Shown: positions 26,750 through 36,242, counted from the stretch's first letter. The stretch: 64,000 nucleotides of DNA from Streptomyces sp. NBC_00259 (GCF_036181745.1 NZ_CP108080.1:620001-684000); one strand, 5' to 3'. Program-made: numbers and translations. The notes: generated from the sequence alone by a model not told the origin.

Positions 26750-27313
26750 ATGCGCAGCGTGACCTATTCGATGAGCATCTCGCTGGACGGCTACATCGTC
26801 GGGCCGGACGGCGGCTTCGACTGGACGGCGCCCGACGACGACGTCTTCCGCTTCTGGATCGACGAGATCCGAGGGGTCGGCGTCCACCTCCTGGGACGAC
26901 GGCTGTACGAGACGATGCTCTACTGGGAGACCGCCGACCAGGATCCCTCGCTCGACGACGCCATGCTCGAGTGGGCCGCGCTCTGGAAGCCGCTCCCCAA
27001 GGTGGTGTTCTCCACCACGCTTTCGGCCGTGCAGGGCCATGCCCGCCTGGCCTCCGGGGGCGTGACGGAGGAGATCGAGCGGTTGCGAGCCGAGCCGGGG
27101 GAGGGCGAGATCGCCATCGGCGGCGCGACTCTCGCCGCCGAGGCGGCCGCGGCGGGTCTGATCGACGAGTACCGGGTCATGGTCCACCCGGTACTGGTCG
27201 GCGGTGGCATCCCCTTCTTTCCCCAGCGCGAGCGCCGGGTGGATCTCGAACTCGTCGAGACCCGCACGTTCAGCTCGAAATTCGTCTACCTGCACTACCG
27301 CGTGGCGCGCTAG
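26750..27313 (+). CDS. Dihydrofolate reductase family protein (RibD C-terminal-like)
   Basis: 187 residues from the ATG at 26750; GAGGAGGA precedes it. Begins MRSVTYSMSISLDGYIVGPD and contains HLLGRRLYETMLYWE and EIAIGGATLAAEAAAAGLID, then the VHPVLVGGGIPFF signature. This is the YyaP/YwjB group of DHFR-like reductases, whose substrates are mostly unknown. Convergent with the DUF2470 gene; the two stops overlap by four bases. Confidence 0.85.
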   Translation: MRSVTYSMSISLDGYIVGPDGGFDWTAPDDDVFRFWIDEIRGVGVHLLGRRLYETMLYWETADQDPSLDDAMLEWAALWKPLPKVVFSTTLSAVQGHARLASGGVTEEIERLRAEPGEGEIAIGGATLAAEAAAAGLIDEYRVMVHPVLVGGGIPFFPQRERRVDLELVETRTFSSKFVYLHYRVAR

Positions 27314-28032
27314 GGGCGCCGGTGCGGGCAGCCGTGGGCCTGGCTCAGCAGCCGGTCGATCTGTGCGCCGATCCCGGCGGCGTCCCGCACCGGGACCGGG
27401 AACGGGATGCGGATGTCGTGGTGCCCTCGGGCGTACTCGCAGCGAAGGGTGATTCCGTAGCGGTCCAGGGCGAGCGGCCGGACGTGGCGGGCGTCCCGCA
27501 GCACCCGCGCGTCCGCGAGGCGGCTCAACCCGGCGACGACGTCGTGGTGGTGGTGGTCGCGGTCGAGGTGGTTCAGCATCCCCGCTTCCTCGGCCGCCAG
27601 CGGATCGGTCCGTGCGAGGCCCACCTCGTCGAGGCGTACGTCCTCGGCGAGCCCGTCCCTCTCGATGGTCGCCCGCACGGCCTCGAGACGGAGCACGAGC
27701 ACGTCCGGGGCCGACTGGACGTCGGCCGGCGTGAGCCGGCCGGAGAGCGTGACGCGCGCCCGGATCCGGTCCCGCACCGCGACGGGGGCGATGTCGGTGA
27801 ACTGCAGCAGCCCCGCCAGGAGCCCACGCGGCGCACACACGGCCTCGGCGGCGAGGGGACTGTCGGCCGGGGCGTGCAGCCGCAACCGGCCCTGCTCGTC
27901 GACGGTGTGCATGGCGATCAGGTCGTAGCAGTTGCCGCCGGTCGTCAGGCTCAACGAGGTGGAGGCTGACATGACCGAACGAATCCGCTCCGCGTTGGTG
28001 GGTCCGGTCGCGCGGACGTCTGCGAGGGCCAT
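27310..28032 (-). CDS. DUF2470 family protein, iron-regulated (haem/iron utilisation type)
   Basis: 240 residues, ATG at 28032 with TAAGGAG. The N-terminal half is pyridoxamine-oxidase-like (DLIAMHTVDEQGRLRLHAP). The C-terminal DUF2470 domain has MLNHLDRDHHHHDVVAGLS and ITLRCEYARGHHDIRIPF. Members are linked to haem degradation or siderophore metabolism. A near-perfect iron box covers the promoter and overlaps the Shine-Dalgarno, so repression by DmdR/IdeR with iron is expected. Confidence 0.82.
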   Translation of the reverse strand: MALADVRATGPTNAERIRSVMSASTSLSLTTGGNCYDLIAMHTVDEQGRLRLHAPADSPLAAEAVCAPRGLLAGLLQFTDIAPVAVRDRIRARVTLSGRLTPADVQSAPDVLVLRLEAVRATIERDGLAEDVRLDEVGLARTDPLAAEEAGMLNHLDRDHHHHDVVAGLSRLADARVLRDARHVRPLALDRYGITLRCEYARGHHDIRIPFPVPVRDAAGIGAQIDRLLSQAHGCPHRRP

Positions 28033-28042
28033 CGAAACTCCT

Positions 28043-28064
28043 TAGGTTAGGCTTGCCTAACCTA
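28043..28064. promoter_or_regulatory. Iron box (DmdR/IdeR operator)
   Basis: Perfect 10-bp arms TAGGTTAGGC and GCCTAACCTA around a central TT match the actinobacterial iron-box consensus (TTAGGTTAGGCTAACCTAA). It sits 10 bases upstream of the DUF2470 start codon. Confidence 0.88.
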
Positions 28065-28119
28065 TCCTGGCCGACGCGGGCTGTCCACGCTCCACCCGGT
28101 GGAGCGGGCCCGACGGCGC

Positions 28120-29196
28120 TCACCGCAGCGGGTAGGCACCGGCCCGGACCGGCGGCAGGCTCAGGTGGGCGAGGTCGGGTGGAGCGGGGGTCGTCAGCGG
28201 CCACAGCGGTGCGGCGTCCCCGTCGGCGGCCGCGGCCGGAGCATCGGTCAGCCTCATGCGCTCGCGAAGGCGACCGTAGAAGTCGGTGGGCCCGAGCCGC
28301 ACGGCTCTCAGGGGGCGGGGTGCGGCGTAGACACCGATCCACTCCCCGGGCCGGAGCACGCCGCGCAGCTGACCGTCGAGGCTGACCGCCGCGAGACCCG
28401 AGCGTTCGAGCAGGCGCAGTGCGATGGGCTCGTCGGGAGCGGCGACGACGGATCGGTTGAACGCCATATGGGGCGCGACGGGGGTGAAGACGAGGGCCTC
28501 GGCGCGCGGGGAGATGACCGGTCCGCCGGCCGCGAAGCTGTAGGCGGTCGAACCGGTCGGCGTGGCGACCATGAGCGCGTCGGCGGAGTACGAGGCCAGC
28601 AGCCGCCCGGCGACATAGACGCCCACCGACACCTGATGGTCCCGCGCCAGCCTCTCCAGGACGACGTCGTTGAGCGCTGTCGCGTCCAGGGCGATGCCCC
28701 ATCCGCCGCCCTGCCGGCACTCCGCGCGCACACAGGGCGGCGGCAGGAGGGGGCCGCGGCCGAAGCGCATCAGGGCTTCCATGTCCTCGGGCAGTTCCAG
28801 GGGGCACGAGGCGCGCATGGTGAGCAGCATGCGCCTCTCGATGTTGACGCGGTCCTCGTGCACCGCGTCCAGGGCCAGTCGCACGTCCTGCACGGGCACC
28901 TCGGTCAGGAATCCCACGCGTCCGAGGTCGACGCCGAGCACGAGGGCATCGTTCTCGGCGGCCAGGCGCGCACCGCGCAGGAACGTGCCGTCCCCGCCCA
29001 GGGTGACGATGAGGTCGGGGTCGCCCGCGGTGTCGAGTTCCTCCTGGGCGCTGCGGCGCTGCTCGCCTTCCTGCCACACGTCGATGTCGGTGCAGCGGAC
29101 GCCCCGCTCCTCGCTCCATGCACGCACCACCCGGGCCGCTTCGACGGCTTCGGGACGCCCTTGGTGGACGACGAGTCCGACTCGTGCCACTGCCAT
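28120..29196 (-). CDS. NAD kinase
   Basis: 358 residues from the ATG at 29196, with GAGGAGG at 29202-29208; the ATG at 29211 lies before that Shine-Dalgarno. Catalytic GGDGTFLRGARL follows LIVTLG; further motifs are GVDLGRVGFLTEV, TALNDVVLERLARD and SADALMVATPTGSTAYSF. Makes NADP from NAD and ATP. It is longer than the housekeeping PpnK type because of a variable segment (LMRFGRGPLLPPPCVRAECR) and a C-terminal extension, so it is probably a second, specialised copy. Confidence 0.9.
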   Translation of the reverse strand: MAVARVGLVVHQGRPEAVEAARVVRAWSEERGVRCTDIDVWQEGEQRRSAQEELDTAGDPDLIVTLGGDGTFLRGARLAAENDALVLGVDLGRVGFLTEVPVQDVRLALDAVHEDRVNIERRMLLTMRASCPLELPEDMEALMRFGRGPLLPPPCVRAECRQGGGWGIALDATALNDVVLERLARDHQVSVGVYVAGRLLASYSADALMVATPTGSTAYSFAAGGPVISPRAEALVFTPVAPHMAFNRSVVAAPDEPIALRLLERSGLAAVSLDGQLRGVLRPGEWIGVYAAPRPLRAVRLGPTDFYGRLRERMRLTDAPAAAADGDAAPLWPLTTPAPPDLAHLSLPPVRAGAYPLR

Positions 29197-29269
29197 GGTC
29201 TGCCTCCTCATGTGTGCGCGGTCGAATGCGGCGGTCGTCCGCCAGGGGTCGGGCCACCGGCCTCTGGTG

Positions 29270-32113
29270 TCACCCCATCGGCGTCACCGGTCTCGGAGAA
29301 GACCGCACCGCACGAAGGTGTCTGCGAGAGCTGACTCCGAGCTTGGAGAACACATTGCCAAGGTGCCACTCCACGGTGCGCGGGCTGATGAACAGCTGGG
29401 CGGCGATCTCGGAGTTGGTGAGCCCGTCCCTGGCCAGCCGGGCGATCTGGGCCTCCTGGCCGGTGAGCTCGGCATCGGCTCCGGCCGTCCGGCTGCGTAC
29501 GGTCCCACCGGTCGCCACCAGTTCCCTGCGGGCGCGCTCGGCGAAGCCGCCGGCTCCGAACCGGGTGAACGCCTCGTGGGCGGAGCGCAGTTGCGTACGG
29601 CTTTCCTGGCGGCGGTTACGGCGACGCAGCCACTCGCCGTACAGCAGACGGGCACGGGCGAGGTGGACGGCGATCCGGCACCGTCCGAGACGCTCGATCG
29701 CCTCCCCGTAGAGCGCGTCGGCGGCCTCGTCGTCGCTCAGCAGCGCGCGCGAGCAGGCCTCCGTGCCGCGGGACCATTCGGTTCCCCCGGCGCCCGTGCG
29801 TCGGGTGAGTGCGTCCAGTGCCGTCGCCGCGACTTCCTGCTGCCCACTGCGGACGGCCGCCTCGATCAGTTCGGCCAGCGCCCACCCGTGGAATCCCGGA
29901 TCCTCGTACCGGCAGGCGCGCGTCGCGGCCGCCAGCGCGTCGTCGTAGCGGCCGAGGCCGTTGTACAGCACGGCGGTCGCGTACTCGGCGAGGCCGAGAG
30001 AGCGTCCCTCCCCCCGGGCGACCACCTCTTCGACGGTGCTTTCGATGAGGGCCAGCGCCTCGGACTCCTCCGCCCGCCAGGCGGCGAGCACGAGTGAGGT
30101 GTACATCATGGGTGCCCCACCCGTCGCCTCGGAGATCGCCGTCGCCTCGTCGATCAGAGCCGCCGCGGTGTCGAACTCGCCTGCGTGGACGTGGAAGCAC
30201 GCCTGATAGGTCAGCGCCATCGGGAGGACGGCGAGCGCCCCCGCCTCGCGGGCGGTGCCGACCGCCCCGGCCGCCAGTTCGTACCACGCGTCGTCGTCCC
30301 ACAGCTCCGGCGCGAGAGGTTCGGGTGTCACCCGGAATGCCAGCCACAGCCAGCGCCGGTCCGCGTCCCCGGCACCGGACTCCTGCGCCTGCGCCTGCGC
30401 CTGCGCCTGCGCCTGCGCCTGCGCCTGCCGGACGACGTTCAGGGCATGCTTGAGAGCGTCGACGCCGGCGGCAGGGCCGTCGATGATCAGGCCCACCGTG
30501 CTGTCCAGAAGCACGTCGACCATCCGCGGTGGATCCGGCGGCGGTGGTCCGGCCCGGGCCGCCTCGGCAACCTCCCGCTGCCCGGGGCCGTCACTCAGCC
30601 GGCCCGCGAAGATCGCCGCGCCGACCGCTTCCAGCAGGGTGTCGCGGGCCAGGGCGGCGTCGAGGGGTGCCAGCCGGTCTGCGGCGTCGAGGAGCAGGCG
30701 GGGTGCGTCGCCGCCGCGCAGCCGCGAGAACACCAGCCGGGCTCGAAGCCGCTCGAGCCGGGCGCGCTGCAGGTCGTCGAGCGGCCCGGCCTCCGCGGCA
30801 GCCAGCATGTTGTCGGCCTGAGCGGCCCCGCCCGCGTCGATCTCGGCCTGCGCGGCCGCCAGCGCACGGGTGACGCGCCGTGCGGGATCGGGTGTCAGTT
30901 CCGCCGCACGCCGCAGGAACGCGGCTGCCGCAGCGGCCCCTCCCCTGCCGTGGGCCCGGCCGGCCGAGCGTTCCAGGTCGACGGCGACGCTTTCGTCGGG
31001 CGCGGCGGCGGCGTGAGCGCGGTGCCACGCCCTGCGATCAGGGTCGAGGCGAGGATCGGTGGCTTCCGCCAGCGCCCGATGCGCCGCCCGGCGATCCGGC
31101 GCGGCCGCCCTCCCGTAGACGGCCGAGCGCACCAGAGAGTGGTGGAACCGCACCCCGGTACCGAACTCGACCAGCCCTGCGGCCTCGGCCGGTGCGGCGG
31201 CACCCGCCGGTATCCCCTGCAGACCGGCGGCACGCCACAACAGACACACGTCTCCGGTCGGCTCGGCAGCGGCGATCAGCAGAAGCCGTCGGCTGTCCTG
31301 CGGAAGTGAACGGAACTGCTGGTGAAGAGCGTTCTCGAGGCAGCTCGCCATGGAGCGACCCCCGGGAAGCCCGAATCCGCCCGCCAGCTCGGCGGGGGCG
31401 AGCCCACGTCGCACCCGCAGCAGGGCCATCGGGTTGCCGTGGGCCTCGGCGACGATCCGGTCCCGTACGAGCGGGTCCAGCGGCCCGCGGACGGCCGAAG
31501 CGAGCAGGGCACGCGCGTCGGGCTCGCCCAGACCCCCGACGAGCAGTTCCGGCAGGCCGGCCAGCTCATGGTCGTTGTCGAGGTCCCGCAGGGCGAAGAT
31601 CAAAGCCACCGACTCGGCCACCAGCCGCCTGGCGACGAACGCCAGCACCTGCACCGACCCGTCGTCGAGCCACTGCGCGTCGTCGACGAGACAGACCAGC
31701 GGCCGGTCCTGTGCGGCGCCGGCCAGCAGACCGAGCACGGCCAGACCTACCAGGAACCGACTGGGCGGCTCGCCCTGCCGGCCCTCCCGCAGCCCGAACG
31801 CGACGGACAACGCGTCGCGCTGCGGTAGGGGCAGCTCGTCGAGCCGACCCAGCATGGGCGCGCAGAGCTGCTGAAGGCCCGCGTACGGAAGCTCCATCTC
31901 CGACTCGACGCCCGCGACGACGGCGGTGCGGAATCCCTCGGCCCGGCCGGCCGCGTGGTCCAGCAGCGCGGTCTTGCCCATCCCCGCCTCACCACGCAGG
32001 ACGAGGACCGCGCTGCCGCCCTCCCGCGCCGTGGCCAGCACCCGCTCCAGCGCGGCCAGCTCCTGGCTCCGGCCCCGCAGTCCGATCGGATTCTCGATGG
32101 CGGGCACGCTCAT
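29270..32113 (-). CDS. LuxR-family regulator of the LAL type (AAA ATPase plus HTH)
   Basis: 947 residues. Starts with an ATPase module, Walker A GEAGMGKT at 41-48 and Walker B PLVCLVDDAQWLDD. A long helical/TPR-like middle follows. A C-terminal LuxR HTH is at about 885-945 (LTGQEAQIARLARDGLTNSE, FISPRTVEWHLGNVFSKLGV). Large ATP-binding LuxR regulators usually activate operons in response to a ligand. Divergent from the epoxide hydrolase gene (211 bases), a plausible target. A run of Ala-Gln dipeptides interrupts the middle region. Confidence 0.9.
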   Translation of the reverse strand: MSVPAIENPIGLRGRSQELAALERVLATAREGGSAVLVLRGEAGMGKTALLDHAAGRAEGFRTAVVAGVESEMELPYAGLQQLCAPMLGRLDELPLPQRDALSVAFGLREGRQGEPPSRFLVGLAVLGLLAGAAQDRPLVCLVDDAQWLDDGSVQVLAFVARRLVAESVALIFALRDLDNDHELAGLPELLVGGLGEPDARALLASAVRGPLDPLVRDRIVAEAHGNPMALLRVRRGLAPAELAGGFGLPGGRSMASCLENALHQQFRSLPQDSRRLLLIAAAEPTGDVCLLWRAAGLQGIPAGAAAPAEAAGLVEFGTGVRFHHSLVRSAVYGRAAAPDRRAAHRALAEATDPRLDPDRRAWHRAHAAAAPDESVAVDLERSAGRAHGRGGAAAAAAFLRRAAELTPDPARRVTRALAAAQAEIDAGGAAQADNMLAAAEAGPLDDLQRARLERLRARLVFSRLRGGDAPRLLLDAADRLAPLDAALARDTLLEAVGAAIFAGRLSDGPGQREVAEAARAGPPPPDPPRMVDVLLDSTVGLIIDGPAAGVDALKHALNVVRQAQAQAQAQAQAQAQESGAGDADRRWLWLAFRVTPEPLAPELWDDDAWYELAAGAVGTAREAGALAVLPMALTYQACFHVHAGEFDTAAALIDEATAISEATGGAPMMYTSLVLAAWRAEESEALALIESTVEEVVARGEGRSLGLAEYATAVLYNGLGRYDDALAAATRACRYEDPGFHGWALAELIEAAVRSGQQEVAATALDALTRRTGAGGTEWSRGTEACSRALLSDDEAADALYGEAIERLGRCRIAVHLARARLLYGEWLRRRNRRQESRTQLRSAHEAFTRFGAGGFAERARRELVATGGTVRSRTAGADAELTGQEAQIARLARDGLTNSEIAAQLFISPRTVEWHLGNVFSKLGVSSRRHLRAVRSSPRPVTPMG
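30383..30424. repeat. Hexanucleotide microsatellite inside the LAL gene
   Basis: Seven consecutive CTGCGC units encode an Ala-Gln repeat on the minus strand. Gain or loss of units stays in frame, so it would change linker length without breaking the protein. Confidence 0.85.
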
Positions 32114-32324
32114 GGGTCGATCTTCCTGGTCCCCCGCTGATGCGTCATCGTGATCTTATTCCCTTTCGCCCCCTTTGGCAGTTGCGCGGGCTCACGCCCG
32201 CCCCGGGTCCGACCACGGGACCAACCCCCGGGGTTTCCCCTGGGGCCACACACGCAGACCCGGTCCACCGTGGACGGACCGGCGGCACGAACACGTCGCC
32301 GCCCCCCAGCAAGGAGACCCTCAC

Positions 32325-33524
32325 ATGTCTGTCATTTCCGAGTCGACGGCGATCCGGCCGTTCACGTTCGAGTTCCCGGAGGAGGAGCTCGCGGACCTGC
32401 GTGCGCGCATCGAGGCGACGCGCTGGCCCGAGAAGGAGACCGTCTCGGACCAGTCGCAGGGCACGCAGCTCGCGACGATCCAGGAACTCGCGCGCTACTG
32501 GGCCGCCGAGTACGACTGGCGCAGGGTCGAGGCGAAGCTGAAGGCGCTGCCCCACTTCATCACCGAGATCGACGGTCTGGACATCCACTTCATCCACGTC
32601 CGCTCGAAGCATGAGAACGCTCTGCCGCTGATCGTCACCCACGGCTGGCCCGGCTCGGTCATCGAGCAGCTGAAGATCGTCGGACCACTCACCGACCCCA
32701 CCGCCCACGGCGCGAGCGCGTCGGACGCCTTCCACCTGGTGATCCCGTCGATGCCCGGCTACGGGTTCTCGGGCAAGCCCACCACGACCGGCTGGGGCCC
32801 CGAGCGCATCGCACGCGCCTGGGGCGAGCTGATGAAGCGCCTGGGCTACACGAAGTACGCCGCGCAGGGAGGTGACTGGGGTGCGGTCGTCTCGGACATC
32901 ATGGCCGTTCAGGAGCCCGAGGGCCTGGTCGGCATCCACACCAACATGCCCAAGGTGGTTCCGCCCGCCATCGAGGCGGCGATCGTGGCCGGCAACCCGC
33001 TTCCCTCCGACGTCGTCCTGTCCAACGACGAGGAGAAGGCGGCGGTCGAGCAGCTGGACTTCGTGTACCGGCACGTCTACTACGCCTACATCATGGGGTC
33101 GCGTCCGCAGTCGCTGACGGCATTGGCGGACTCTCCCGTCGGTCTCGCGGCCTTCATGCTCGACCACGACAGGGACAGCCTGGCCATGATCTCCCGGTCC
33201 TTCGCCGGACAGCAGGAGGGACTGACCCGTGACGACGTCCTCGACAACATCACGTTCTTCTGGCTGACGAACACGGCGGTCTCCGCGGCTCGCCTCTACG
33301 GGGAGAACACCAGCCCGTTCTTCGGCGCCAAGGGCGTCAGGCTCCCGGTCGCCGTGAGCGTCTTCCCCGACGAGATGTACCAGGCGCCCAGGAGCTGGGC
33401 CGAGCAGGCGTACCCGAACCTCGTCCACTACAACAAGCTCCCCAAGGGCGGGCACTTCGCGGCGTGGGAGCAGCCGGAGCTCCTCGTCGAGGAGGTCCGC
33501 ACGGGCCTCCGGTCGCTTCGCTAG
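32325..33524 (+). CDS. Epoxide hydrolase (EHN domain, alpha/beta hydrolase)
   Basis: 399 residues from the ATG at 32325, AAGGAG at 32311-32316. An N-terminal EHN domain (residues 10-115; IRPFTFEFPEEELADLRARI) is followed by the alpha/beta hydrolase core. The oxyanion region is HGWPGS at 106-111, the nucleophile Asp184 (GGDWGAVVS) and the catalytic His near 377 (KGGHFAAWE). It matches the juvenile-hormone/microsomal type. No signal peptide, so it is cytoplasmic. Probably detoxifies or assimilates epoxides, under the divergent LAL regulator. Confidence 0.9.
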   Translation: MSVISESTAIRPFTFEFPEEELADLRARIEATRWPEKETVSDQSQGTQLATIQELARYWAAEYDWRRVEAKLKALPHFITEIDGLDIHFIHVRSKHENALPLIVTHGWPGSVIEQLKIVGPLTDPTAHGASASDAFHLVIPSMPGYGFSGKPTTTGWGPERIARAWGELMKRLGYTKYAAQGGDWGAVVSDIMAVQEPEGLVGIHTNMPKVVPPAIEAAIVAGNPLPSDVVLSNDEEKAAVEQLDFVYRHVYYAYIMGSRPQSLTALADSPVGLAAFMLDHDRDSLAMISRSFAGQQEGLTRDDVLDNITFFWLTNTAVSAARLYGENTSPFFGAKGVRLPVAVSVFPDEMYQAPRSWAEQAYPNLVHYNKLPKGGHFAAWEQPELLVEEVRTGLRSLR

Positions 33525-33721
33525 ACGACGCCGACCGACCGGCGCAGATGCCGGGTCGCGCCGGGGCGGTCGAGTGGCTCATCCCGATGCCGCTCGGCCG
33601 CCCCGGGCCGCGCGGCCCGTCACCCTCGGGCGCTTCCGGGTGCCGGCACGTGCGTCGGCGGCGCGCCCCGCGAAGCGCCTCCCCGGCCGACCCTTGCCCC
33701 CTGCACCGGCCGACCTTAGGC

Positions 33722-33735
33722 TGAATGCGCTTTCA
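33722..33735. promoter_or_regulatory. LacI-type operator before the lacI-like gene
   Basis: TGAATGCGCTTTCA, a near-palindrome with the CG centre typical of LacI-family operators. It is the same core (ATGCGC) as sites at 34947, 38203, 49207/49220 and 51533, which points to autoregulation. Confidence 0.6.
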
Positions 33736-33805
33736 GCAGGTCGGCGGGTTCACGGGCCGGCCGGACGCGCGCGGGGCGCGGCAGAACGAGAGGCGAGGCG
33801 GCAGG

Positions 33806-34861
33806 ATGAGCACTCCCACGGTGTACGACGTGGCGGAGCGGGCGGGGGTCTCCATCGCGACGGTGTCGCGCGTCTACCGCAGCCCCGATTCGGTGCGGGC
33901 GGCGACCCGCGACCGGGTCCTGTCCGTCGCGCGTGAGCTCGGCTACCTGCCGAGCGGCAGCGCGCGCGGGCTCGCCAGCCGCACCACCGGCGTACTCGGC
34001 CTGTGCTTCCCCGACATCCATGACACCGAGGCCGAGGACGCTCCGGACACCGAGGACGCGGAGCTGATCCTCTACTCCGACGAGGTCATCCGGGGCATGG
34101 AGCGCGCCGCCCGGCGTCACGGCTACGCGCTGCTGATCGCCGCCTCGCACGCGGACCGCGCGGGCGGGCAACTGGCCGAGGTCGCCGGGCGGGTGGACGG
34201 CCTGGCCGTGCTGGCGCAGACCGTGCCCGCCGAGGACCTCGAGGTCGTCGGGCGGCGGCTGCCCGTCGTACTGATCGCGGGCCAGCGCGACGACGACTAC
34301 GACCACATCGAAGTGGCCAACTTCGACGGCCAGCTGGAGCTCACCCGGCATCTGATCGTCGACCACGGCCTGCGCCGCCTCGCCTTCGTCGGCGGCCCCC
34401 CGGACTCCCCGGACGGCGAGGCGCGCTTCCGCGGCTTCCAGGCGGCCCATCTGGAAGCCGGGCTGCCGTTGCCGGAGGCGCCCGACGTGCGGGGAGACCT
34501 GACGCAGGCCGCCGGCCGGAAGGCGGTCGAGGAGCTGCTCGACCGGGACGGGGCGCCGCCCCAGGGTCTGGTGCTCGCCAACGACCAGATGGCGGTGGGT
34601 GCGTTGCACGCTCTGGAGTCGCGCGGGGTCGGCGTCCCGGACGAGATCGCCGTGACCGGCTTCGACGGGATCGCGCTGAGTCGTCTGGTGCGTCCGACGC
34701 TGACGACCGTGCGGCAGCCGATGGGCCGCCTCGGCGAGGAGGCCGTCGAACTGCTCGTCTCCCGGCTCCAGGACCGCGGGCAGGCGACCGTGGCGCGCGT
34801 GCTTCCGGTGAAGGTGACCCGGCGGGCGAGCTGCGGCTGCGCCGGGGAACGGTCCCTCTAG
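33806..34861 (+). CDS. LacI-family transcriptional regulator of the glycan locus
   Basis: 351 residues from the ATG at 33806 (MSTPTVYDVAERAGVSIATV). The N-terminal HTH includes SRVYRSPDSVRAATRDRVL; the sugar-binding domain has LPVVLIAGQRDDDYDHIEV, RRLAFVGGPPDSPDGEARF and VTGFDGIALSRLVRPTLTTV. The tail contains two cysteines (RRASCGCAGE), frequent in actinobacterial LacI proteins. It heads the locus, and a repeated ATGCGC-centred palindrome occurs at the downstream promoters, so it is the likely local repressor. The inducer is unknown. Confidence 0.92.
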   Translation: MSTPTVYDVAERAGVSIATVSRVYRSPDSVRAATRDRVLSVARELGYLPSGSARGLASRTTGVLGLCFPDIHDTEAEDAPDTEDAELILYSDEVIRGMERAARRHGYALLIAASHADRAGGQLAEVAGRVDGLAVLAQTVPAEDLEVVGRRLPVVLIAGQRDDDYDHIEVANFDGQLELTRHLIVDHGLRRLAFVGGPPDSPDGEARFRGFQAAHLEAGLPLPEAPDVRGDLTQAAGRKAVEELLDRDGAPPQGLVLANDQMAVGALHALESRGVGVPDEIAVTGFDGIALSRLVRPTLTTVRQPMGRLGEEAVELLVSRLQDRGQATVARVLPVKVTRRASCGCAGERSL

Positions 34862-34946
34862 CGAAGGCGGTTCTCGTGTTCCGGCGGGTTTACGGAAGCG
34901 TTACCTCCGCGCCTCTTGAGTCGCTCCGCCCCGTGCTGCAAGGTCA

Positions 34947-34973
34947 TGTATGCGCTTACGGACAGCGCATACA
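34947..34973. promoter_or_regulatory. Double LacI-type operator before the ABC transporter operon
   Basis: TGTATGCGCTTACG at 34947-34960 and its inverted partner at 34960-34973 form perfect 9-bp outer arms TGTATGCGC / GCGCATACA with a 9-base centre. They lie 20 bases before the preferred start at 34994. Confidence 0.7.
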
Positions 34974-34993
34974 TGAACTCTTGGAGGAGCCGC

Positions 34994-36238
34994 ATGACAC
35001 GCACTGCCAAGTCCGTCAGCATCGCCGCCACGGTGGTGACGGCTCTCAGCCTGACCTCCTGCGGAGGCAGCGGCGGCGACCAGGCAGCGGCTGACGCCAA
35101 GCAGACGCTCACCGTGTGGGCGATGGGCGAGGAGGCCACCCGACTCCAGACCCTCGCCAAGGAGTTCACCGGGGAACACCCCAACATCACCGTCAAGGTG
35201 ACCCCGGTCGGCTGGGACGTCGTCCACCAGAAGCTGGTGTCGGGCGCCGCTGCCGGGACGCTCCCGGACATGGCCCAGATGGGCTCCACCATGATGGGCG
35301 AGTTCATCGAACTCGACACCCTCGAACCGGTGGACGACAAGGCGTTCAAGAAGGACGACTTCTTCCCCGCCACCTGGGACGGGAACGTCGTGGACGGCAA
35401 GGCCTACGGCGTGCCGTGGTACGCGGACGCGCGGGCGCTCTACTACCGCACCGACCTCGCCGAGAAGGCGGGCTTCGACAAGGCTCCGGCCACGTGGAAG
35501 GACCTGCGCGACCTCGCCGCCGCGTACAAGAACAAGGGCGGGGCCGAGTGGGGCCTGGACCTCCAGCCCGGCAGCACCGGCGCCTGGCAGGGCTGGGTGC
35601 CGTTCCTCTACGCCACGGGCGGCGAACTGCTGGGCGAGGACGGCAAGCCCGCCCTGGACTCCCCGGAGACGGTCAGGGCGCTGGCCGAGTTCGGCCACTA
35701 CTTCGACGCGGGTCTCGCCAAGAAGAACTTCGTTCCCGGTCACGACGTCCTCAAGGACTTCGCCGCGGACCGTGTGCCCATGTTCCAGTCCGGCCCGTGG
35801 ATGGTCCAGAACATCGCGGAGCAGCAGCCGCAGCTGGACGGCAAGTGGAAGGTCGCGCCGCTGCCGGCGGACAAGTCCTCCACCTCCTGGGTCGGCGGCT
35901 CCTCGCTGGTGACCTTCAAGGACAGCGAGCACAAGGCCGCGGCGCAGGAGTTCACCACGTTCCTCACCACGGCGAAGACGCAGGCCAAGTGGTACGAGAT
36001 ATCCAAGACGCTGCCCGCCAACAAGGCCGCGTGGGACGAGCCCGCGCTGAAGGCCGGCGGCGAGTCCCTGGCCGTCTTCAGGAAGTCGCTGGACACGGCC
36101 AAGGAGATCCCGCCGATGGCGACGTGGAACGAGTTCTCCGTGCAGATCGAGGACGCCCTGGAGAAGGTCGCTCGGGGCGCCGACCCGGCCGCCACGGCGA
36201 AGAAGCTCCAGCAGTCCACCGAGGGCCTGGTGGGCTGA
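34994..36238 (+). CDS. Carbohydrate ABC transporter substrate-binding lipoprotein
   Basis: 414 residues. The ATG at 34994 follows GGAGGAG at 34983-34989; longer starts would run through the operator. The lipobox is TALSLTSCGGSG. SBP_bac_1 (MalE/UgpB-like) features: LTVWAMGEEATRLQTLAKEF, YGVPWYADARALYYRTDL, FQSGPWMVQNI and WVGGSSLVTFKDSEHKAAA. It captures an oligosaccharide for the two permeases that follow. No ATPase gene is nearby; such importers commonly use a shared MsiK-type ATPase encoded elsewhere. Confidence 0.92.
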   Translation: MTRTAKSVSIAATVVTALSLTSCGGSGGDQAAADAKQTLTVWAMGEEATRLQTLAKEFTGEHPNITVKVTPVGWDVVHQKLVSGAAAGTLPDMAQMGSTMMGEFIELDTLEPVDDKAFKKDDFFPATWDGNVVDGKAYGVPWYADARALYYRTDLAEKAGFDKAPATWKDLRDLAAAYKNKGGAEWGLDLQPGSTGAWQGWVPFLYATGGELLGEDGKPALDSPETVRALAEFGHYFDAGLAKKNFVPGHDVLKDFAADRVPMFQSGPWMVQNIAEQQPQLDGKWKVAPLPADKSSTSWVGGSSLVTFKDSEHKAAAQEFTTFLTTAKTQAKWYEISKTLPANKAAWDEPALKAGGESLAVFRKSLDTAKEIPPMATWNEFSVQIEDALEKVARGADPAATAKKLQQSTEGLVG

Positions 36239-36242
36239 GCAC

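Noticed and set aside
26537..29257. 906-residue minus-strand open frame
   Set aside because: It runs through the DHFR-like, DUF2470 and NAD kinase genes in a wrong frame and shows only Arg/Pro-rich low complexity.
33605..33618. GGGCCGCGCGGCCC palindrome after the epoxide hydrolase
   Set aside because: Too short and too simple in GC-rich DNA to call a terminator with confidence.
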